Below are positions 7,201 through 10,618 of a stretch of 10,618 nucleotides of DNA, piece after piece (positions within the stretch are counted from its first letter, which is position 1; each line of letters opens with the position of its first letter). The notes under the pieces are model-generated. The model searched no databases. It was not told the origin of the DNA and saw nothing but the letters and a program-made list of their open reading frames with translations. Source of the stretch: a bacterium (GTDB lineage Bacteria; Electryoneota; RPQS01); NCBI GenBank assembly GCA_018814465.1, contig JAHIZR010000128.1, positions 1 to 10,618 on the forward strand, in the 5' to 3' direction. The position numbers were made by a program, and so were the translations under genes.

Positions 7201-7662
7201 AGAGTAATTTGAACCGGCCTCGACGCGCGGAGGCGCATGTCTTACAAAAAGGTCGATGGCAACGATTGGCCGAACCTCAACAAAGAGGGAGTGTTGATCG
7301 CCGCATTCTGGATGATTCAGATCGCGCACGCGATAAGTCAGTGTATATTTGCTTGGCAGCGTGCTCGCCGGGACATGGATCCCCGTTATTCGAACGGTGT
7401 GCAGACCAGGACCTAAACTGAAAAGCACATCCTTTGTTACCAGCTGCCAGTTATCTGGGAGCTGCAAATCCTCAAAAACGTCACGCGCAAACGTATCAAG
7501 GTTTGAAACTAAAAAAGCTCCAGTCAAGAGTCCTGGAGCTTTAAAATTTGTGATAACACTGTCCTGAATTTCGACGCGAAGCCCCTGCTCGACGCCATGA
7601 ACCGGCGAAATAAAAATCCATAACGCGAAAACAGCGTAAATTGTGTGCGTTTTGTTGCTCAC
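4201..7662 (-). CDS. Usher-like outer-membrane protein with two C-terminal SPOR domains
   Basis: An 1153-residue protein. Signal peptide about 1-23 (cut after SPVHG). Residues 25-240 form two Ig-like domains, the second of NEW3/CARDB character (VEAGSNYSVEFEIIHRGNS, LLPGESRQIGATIS). Residues 245-700 are rich in alternating aromatic/hydrophobic strands with polar turns, as in an outer-membrane beta-barrel. Two carboxypeptidase-regulatory-like domains follow (706-790, with GIPGVVLRMGN and SNKNGTFAF; 791-910, with TDKNGWFAV and LRPGIWTIEV). Two SPOR domains end the protein (968-1041, SWYVQVGAFR; 1079-1150, CWYIQVGAFR). SPOR domains bind denuded peptidoglycan. The gene follows the chaperone-like gene by 2 bases and starts with GTG without a clear ribosome binding site, suggesting coupling. 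Usher identity rests on barrel plus Ig-like ends plus gene order, not on a recognised usher motif. An unrelated barrel adhesin is the main alternative. Confidence 0.88.
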   Translation of the reverse strand: MSNKTHTIYAVFALWIFISPVHGVEQGLRVEIQDSVITNFKAPGLLTGAFLVSNLDTFARDVFEDLQLPDNWQLVTKDVLFSLGPGLHTVRITGIHVPASTLPSKYTLTYRVRDLNHPECGDQHSLFVEVRPIVAIDLFVRHAPPRVEAGSNYSVEFEIIHRGNSAAQFDLSALSTSGFRVKLDSGQVNLLPGESRQIGATISTTRQILHPIKDRLIFEATSTQDSLISRWKSYTTIDVLPGSGAIPNRYREFPSRIKASYIGGEGVNGMQYEYSGAGFIDERERYRLEYHYRGPRNMERSVYGIRDEYCLNLKSKVGELGAGDQSFTLSNLLERSRLGRGISGKYERQSLEVGVIGFRSRPQYPDLEEFGGYIGGHISHRFTIRGNVLDKKTSQSHDQLFSVSSSIKPNSSWKANIEYASSARDSSYRKVPQAFAGRIDGRINGIIISLQMQHADREFAGYLQDEEQNFIDLYAPLPANFGWTFSYRTLAQNLELTETKSSATRERHVRTGIRYRNPILLSGSLDVEDHERIDKLSAPDYDNRAMFTVARLQKSIRLLSFSSAIVRGYRKDYLTDRTRDHESYRVGIDLRPSSTQNYSIWCQSGHSGYSIEARRSRILGMALGYRVIRRMRIIGNFQARDQNNCGEFESLQYDFSIQYEPFQNHILLFKIRRLDLDELQIDSEYSYLLSYEIPFGVPIARKRTLGAVRGKICEVNGEKHTGIPGVVLRMGNRVALSNKNGTFAFHSIEQGTQYLQIDNAGIGLDRLTKQLLPIEVQVQGGETETLNLDVVVSGSIAGDLALYGLADFSTSRGLLLEQSTDTSSSLSDQELIRLRGLSDIPLTLTSENEVIHTLTDKNGWFAVTKLRPGIWTIEVTSYGLPPYHEFGNIPYEVNLQPDQHEVIELKVVPQVRRLVIVDSKTLRLSMNEAENISTPRISQEKNVSSKTYSPLIEAKQTIAYSDIDSNGSWYVQVGAFRNRNYADRRADILRSAGYDTRFVPLETSSGIIRQIRIPGFANKHTADSVSAVLNETLGFSTLVITSRHPTGEYPTQFNRRLTRAEEVTKAPLLVEAQMNENACWYIQVGAFRSPNNVDRIVNRLKRANIPYKLVPSIADSTLMQVRIGGFDTKSKSSTIASQIDIWLGTQTLVIREK

Positions 7663-7664
7663 AA

Positions 7665-8486
7665 TTAGAATTCTAAGTCGTATTTCGCCCCGAGTACATT
7701 TTCTCCACCACTGTCAACCACAACTAAGGCCTTGTATTTCCCCTGCAAGCTGTCCGCTAGTTGTATCCGGAATCGAACGGAAGTGCTTGGGAAAATGCGC
7801 TTTTTCTCGCATTCAAATCTTCCGGCGGACTGCCCGTTCTCATCATAGAGCTCCACCCAGGCAATCGGCACAGCCCATCGATTACCGCTATTCTTAACAT
7901 CTACATGCAGTTCCCTAGTATTGTCCGCAGTCATCGAAAGTTCCGCTCCGATTACCTGAAGATCGGATATGCCCGTCATGCCGATCTGCGTGATGCACTG
8001 AACGCCATAACGGACAACCTGTGAAATGGCGGCTTGATTGTCCGCAGGTCTGTTTGGGGATGAATCGGAGTCGATTTCTTCCACCATCAGCATGCTCCAG
8101 AAGGTGCCGGAAAGTGAATCATTATCAGGAACACTGACTGTATAGTCTATCCGATGCGTCTCGTGCGGGGGGATTACGATACGATTCGGGCTGAAATCAA
8201 TCCACCCTGCATTGGACCGTTCAAATTCACCGGCAGGTCCGAAGGAATTACTACCATCGCTCTGGAAAAGGTAATCTGTTTGGTGAACCTGTACAGAAGT
8301 CGATTTGTCGCCGTTGTTCACTACTTCGATTGTTCCTGTATAGCTTTCGCCCGGCAACGCTTCGCGCTCTTGAGTCAGTGACGAAATCGTAATCGCAATA
8401 ACCGGCGTGGCGCAGAGAAGACAACCACCTAATAATGCCAGAATGCGTCCAAGTATGCGAGATAGAAGGATAGTTTTTTTATTCAT
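7665..8486 (-). CDS. Periplasmic pilus chaperone-like protein (two Ig domains)
   Basis: A 273-residue protein. After a signal peptide (1-31, cut after ATPVIA) come about 242 residues, the size of a two-domain PapD-like chaperone. Domain 1 opens with an N-terminal strand and a GTIEVVNNGDKSTSV strand, then FSPNRIVIPPHETHRIDYTV, which parallels the F/G region of fimbrial chaperones. SGTFWSMLMVEEID and a hydrophobic strand QVVRYGVQCITQI then correspond to the donor G1 region. Domain 2 (about 180-273) has a further Ig-like pattern ending in KYDLEF. It resembles the DUF916/PapD-like group more than classical FimC. LGGC inside the signal could alternatively be a lipobox. ATG 8486 is chosen because the signal peptide starts there. 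It overlaps the upstream pilin gene by 8 bases; an upstream TTG-type extension to 8579 would sit inside that gene. Confidence 0.82.
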   Translation of the reverse strand: MNKKTILLSRILGRILALLGGCLLCATPVIAITISSLTQEREALPGESYTGTIEVVNNGDKSTSVQVHQTDYLFQSDGSNSFGPAGEFERSNAGWIDFSPNRIVIPPHETHRIDYTVSVPDNDSLSGTFWSMLMVEEIDSDSSPNRPADNQAAISQVVRYGVQCITQIGMTGISDLQVIGAELSMTADNTRELHVDVKNSGNRWAVPIAWVELYDENGQSAGRFECEKKRIFPSTSVRFRIQLADSLQGKYKALVVVDSGGENVLGAKYDLEF

Positions 8487-8940
8487 CAACAATCGTATAT
8501 GTGATTGTGTGAGTATCAACATTGATGCCGTCCGATGCCGTGGCAGTTGCCGTGTAGCGGAGATCACAGGTCCCGACATCAGGCGAAGTCATCGCGGGGA
8601 TACTGCTAATCAGGTCAACAGAAATCGTTGTTAGGGTAACTTCGCCCGCAGATGTTCCGGTGGCGGCCGTAATATTGAGAGCTTGCACTTTCAGTGTGAA
8701 ATTCGGCGACGCCAGATTAGTCTGCACTGTAATTTTCTTTGTCGCAGACGTTCCCGGCCAATTGTTCCATTCCAACTGTGCCGTTTGATCTGAGTCAACG
8801 TCAGGTTCTTGGCCCGCTGTCGCCGACGAAATGACCAAATCGACATTCCCGTTCAGAACTGCAACGTCTGCGCCATAAGCCATGGCAGAAAAGAGCAGCA
8901 AGAGAACCGCTACGCCTCGAACTGGTAATGAAATGTTCAA
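8479..8940 (-). CDS. Pilin-like secreted subunit lacking the N-terminal extension
   Basis: A 153-residue secreted protein with signal peptide about 1-23 (hydrophobic AVLLLLFSAMAYGA) and a mature beta-rich domain. It is a paralogue of the other two subunits: VDLVISSATAGQEP, KKITVQTNLASPNFTLKV, EVTLTTIS and a C-terminal strand DTHTITYTIVDE. Unlike them, the mature protein starts directly at DVAVLNGNV, without the roughly 15-residue Thr/Val strand that precedes this point in the others. By analogy with chaperone-usher pili, a subunit without a donor strand would be at the fibre tip; this is inference. It has a single cysteine (GTCDLRY). The start is TTG at 8940, the only in-frame choice giving a full signal peptide. 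The nearby ATG at 8953 is in another frame and ends after 5 codons. Confidence 0.8.
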   Translation of the reverse strand: MNISLPVRGVAVLLLLFSAMAYGADVAVLNGNVDLVISSATAGQEPDVDSDQTAQLEWNNWPGTSATKKITVQTNLASPNFTLKVQALNITAATGTSAGEVTLTTISVDLISSIPAMTSPDVGTCDLRYTATATASDGINVDTHTITYTIVDE

Positions 8941-8970
8941 CGTAAATCGGCCATGAGTGATTCATCCCGA

Positions 8971-9450
8971 TTAGTTGTCTACAATCGTGAAGGTAATGGT
9001 GTGAATATCCGATCCCGCGCCGCCCTCGACTGTGGCGGATGCTGTGTATCGTGTCGAACTGCTGCCCGTTGTTGTCGAAACTCCCGTGATAAAGTCTTGG
9101 GATATGTTGGAAACCGTGACTTCCGATGCCGCTGTGCCTCCGCTTACTCCGGTTGCAAGTGCTTTCAGCGTATATTCCGGAGAAGCGAGGTTCGTTCCGA
9201 TTGTGATCTTTTTCCCTGATGCGTTGCTCGTCCACAGTAAACCGGATGTTGCGTCGGCTGCATTAGTGGGTTCGGATCCAGCGGTTGCTGTGTTTATTGT
9301 CAATAGGACATTTCCGCCCGTTACAGCGATCTCATTGATCGTATTCACGGTGACGGTAACTGTATGGTTATCCGTATCAACTGCTATCGCAAACTGTAAG
9401 TACGAGAGGATGATCCAAAAACCGATTGCGCCGATCCATTTGATTTTCAT
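8971..9450 (-). CDS. Pilin-like secreted subunit with N-terminal donor-strand-like extension
   Basis: A 159-residue secreted beta-protein. The signal peptide covers about 1-23 (MKIKW, hydrophobic core, cut near AIAV). The mature N-terminus carries an alternating strand DNHTVTVTVNTINEIAV, followed by the family core: VLLTINTATAGSEP, DATSGLLWTSN, KKITIGTNLASPEYTLKA, EVTVSNIS, DFITGV, RYTASATV and the C-terminal HTITFTIVDN. No cysteine in the mature protein. I do not recognise a named domain. The N-terminal alternating strand and terminal beta motif are what donor-strand exchange pilins show, and the chaperone-like gene downstream supports this. It is the first gene of the minus-strand operon, with a TTGACA promoter about 80 bases upstream, and is followed by the next subunit after 30 bases. 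The ribosome binding site is weak (GGCGG). Confidence 0.85.
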   Translation of the reverse strand: MKIKWIGAIGFWIILSYLQFAIAVDTDNHTVTVTVNTINEIAVTGGNVLLTINTATAGSEPTNAADATSGLLWTSNASGKKITIGTNLASPEYTLKALATGVSGGTAASEVTVSNISQDFITGVSTTTGSSSTRYTASATVEGGAGSDIHTITFTIVDN

Positions 9451-9877
9451 GTTGAACCGCCAAACAGAATATGACCTATGGTTCCGACCTCATGAAGTGC
9501 TTCAACTTGTTATAACACATGATGTTCTTAAGTTAAGCAAATGATTGAGGTTTGTCAATAGATTTAATCAGATAGGCGTAAAAAACTAAAATGTCTGCAA
9601 TAATTCGAAATTCAAAGCGGAATTTTGCAAAGGTGTTTCGAGTCTGATATTTCGCAATAATCTATTATCGAACCTAATCACTGCAATATCATTGTCTTAG
9701 GTTGCAAAGGATCACCAAAACGAGACCATTCATATCCATTATTTTGAAACTTATTAAGAACATAGCTAAACCTTCAGCTAAAATGAGCCGATAATGAAGA
9801 TAGAACCTTATGACAGATGCACTTCTGCGGAATTCAGTCTGGCAAGGTAACCACTTTTTGAAGATCAAGGAGATGCC
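9451..9877. other. Divergent intergenic control region between pilin genes
   Basis: About 430 AT-rich bases separate two divergent subunit genes. It contains the minus-strand promoter listed separately, an imperfect inverted repeat around 9651-9671 (TTCGCAATAAT with ATTATCGAA), and a direct repeat AGCTAAA at 9764-9770 and 9776-9782 with a 12-base period. Plus-strand promoter candidates are ambiguous: TTGAAA at 9744-9749 with a weak -10 (TAAACC, 17-base gap), or TAAAAT at 9779-9784 with a poor -35. No gene is seen. Confidence 0.6.
9530..9558 (-). promoter_or_regulatory. Likely sigma70-type promoter of the pilin-chaperone-usher operon
   Basis: On the minus strand TTGACA (9558-9553) is a perfect -35, followed by a 17-base gap and TAACTT (9535-9530), a weak -10 matching 3 of 6. 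Transcription would start near 9523, giving a leader of about 70 bases. A weak -10 fits a gene needing an activator, but that is inference. Confidence 0.4.
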
Positions 9878-10360
9878 ATGTTCTACCGTCGTACCCTTCC
9901 TATTGCCATATTAGTCGTTTTAGCTGTCATTGGCTTTGCAATAGCTGCCGACAACGATACCCATGAGGTGACAGTAACTGTAAGCGCGATCAACGAAATG
10001 GCCGTCTCCGGGGGAGATATCGGACTCACCATAAATTCCGCAACCGCCGGAGCGCAGCCTGACGACGATACCGATGCTACTACAGGGCTTGCTTGGACAA
10101 CTAATGAAGCTACAAAGAAAATCACCGCCGAAACCGACAATGCGGCGCCTACTTATACTCTAAAAGTTCTTGCATCGGCAGTCACTGGCGGTGGAGCCGC
10201 TGCCGCCCAAGTGACATTGTCGACAACGCCCGGAGACTATGTGACTGGTATCGGCGAAACAATAGGTACATGTACCAATACGTATACTGCATCTGCCACA
10301 GCGGCTCAAGGTACAGGAGCTGATGTTCACAACGTAACCTTTACCATTACTGCCGAGTAG
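9878..10360 (+). CDS. Pilin-like secreted subunit, divergently transcribed paralogue
   Basis: A 160-residue secreted beta-protein with a basic signal peptide (MFYRR, hydrophobic core, cut near AIAA). The mature protein begins DNDTHEVTVTVSAINEMAV, an alternating donor-strand-like extension. The shared core follows: IGLTINSATAGAQP, DATTGLAWTTN, KKITAETDNAAPTYTLKV, AAQVTLS, DYVTGI, YTASATA and the end DVHNVTFTITAE. A single cysteine (GTCTNTY) aligns with that of the extension-less subunit. AAGGAG at 9867-9872 sits 5 bases from the ATG, the best ribosome binding site of the locus, and a strong terminator follows at 10481. This suggests a separate, well-expressed transcript, possibly the major fibre subunit. 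It would depend on the chaperone and usher-like protein from the opposite operon. Confidence 0.87.
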   Translation: MFYRRTLPIAILVVLAVIGFAIAADNDTHEVTVTVSAINEMAVSGGDIGLTINSATAGAQPDDDTDATTGLAWTTNEATKKITAETDNAAPTYTLKVLASAVTGGGAAAAQVTLSTTPGDYVTGIGETIGTCTNTYTASATAAQGTGADVHNVTFTITAE

Positions 10361-10480
10361 TATTTCGTTAGCTTATTGTTCTGAGGATCACAGGTTGTGC
10401 CTGTCTCCTTGCTGATGGATTGAATGTTTTATTAAATCGAACATCTAATAAAGGTGCTTTTCCCCTCGGATATTTAGAAG

Positions 10481-10517
10481 GAGCCGACTCAGAAGTAGCT
10501 GGGTCGGCTCTTATTTT
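10481..10517 (+). terminator. Rho-independent terminator of the plus-strand pilin gene
   Basis: GAGCCGACTCAG (10481-10492) pairs with CTGGGTCGGCTC (10499-10510) through 11 Watson-Crick pairs and one G-U, loop AAGTAG, followed by TTATTTT. It ends the plus-strand pilin transcript about 120 bases after its stop codon. Confidence 0.88.
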
Positions 10518-10618
10518 GTGGGTATCGAGTTGGCGTGAGGCGAAGACGGCAGGGTGAGAGTTGAGGGAACGCGGTTTAGGCGGGTTCCGGCGCGGTGGTC
10601 GCCCAGAGTTTTTTGAGG
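10518..10618. other. GC-rich window end without a supported gene
   Basis: After the terminator the sequence becomes noticeably more GC-rich. Minus-strand frames are open to the window edge (one ends at TAA 10513-10511), but composition and length give no support for coding. Nothing is called. Confidence 0.4.

Noticed and set aside
7665..8579. Longer version of the chaperone-like gene starting at 8579
   Set aside because: It overlaps the pilin gene by about 100 bases and would bury the signal peptide; ATG 8486 gives a normal N-terminus.
4575..9235. Many short open frames on either strand inside the usher, chaperone and pilin genes
   Set aside because: They are overlapped by clearly coding frames, lack ribosome binding sites and give no recognisable motifs.
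10368..10617. Long open minus-strand stretch at the right edge, over the terminator
   Set aside because: It crosses a strong terminator, has no start or ribosome binding site in view and gives a low-complexity, protein-unlike translation.

Overview
The window reads as accessory or variable chromosome from a bacterium with an outer membrane. It encodes lipobox lipoproteins, a predicted outer-membrane beta-barrel, a periplasmic Ig-fold chaperone and murein L,D-transpeptidase-fold enzymes. Nothing identifies the species. The pilin, chaperone and usher-like proteins differ from the enterobacterial types, so I lean to a non-proteobacterial (FCB or candidate-phylum) lineage, but this is only an impression. 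No integrase, transposase, CRISPR array, rRNA or intact tRNA was seen.

Left block (1-2667, all minus strand, transcribed right to left): a tight run of cell-wall and envelope genes. A small alanine-rich coiled-coil lipoprotein (2077-2667) comes first. It is followed by a lipoprotein in which the same coiled-coil domain is joined to a YkuD L,D-transpeptidase domain (924-2000), then a membrane-anchored YkuD enzyme (280-927), then another lipoprotein cut by the window edge (1-275). The last two junctions are a 4-base overlap and a 4-base gap, so these genes are probably coupled. They likely act on the peptidoglycan or outer-membrane interface.

Middle (2668-4200): a TetR/AcrR regulator (2943-3566, minus) with a very good sigma70-type promoter overlapped by operator-like half-sites, which suggests autorepression. 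An inverted-repeat/hairpin segment lies between it and the lipoprotein gene. Upstream is about 570 bases without a gene, containing a rho-independent terminator and a degenerate tRNA-Ser-like 3' end. This may be an old attachment site or island boundary.

Right block (4201-10360): the most interesting part, a candidate non-canonical chaperone-usher surface-fibre locus. The minus-strand order of transcription is pilin-like subunit (8971-9450), pilin-like subunit lacking the N-terminal extension (8479-8940), two-domain periplasmic chaperone-like protein (7665-8486), and an 1153-residue usher-like outer-membrane protein with Ig-like N-domains, a putative barrel, carboxypeptidase-regulatory-like domains and two C-terminal SPOR domains (4201-7662). 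A third pilin paralogue is divergently transcribed (9878-10360, plus) with a strong ribosome binding site and its own strong terminator. It is probably a separately controlled, perhaps major, subunit. The model is that subunits are exported by Sec, capped by the chaperone, assembled through the usher-like barrel, and the assembly point is tied to peptidoglycan by the SPOR domains. This is inference from architecture and gene order.
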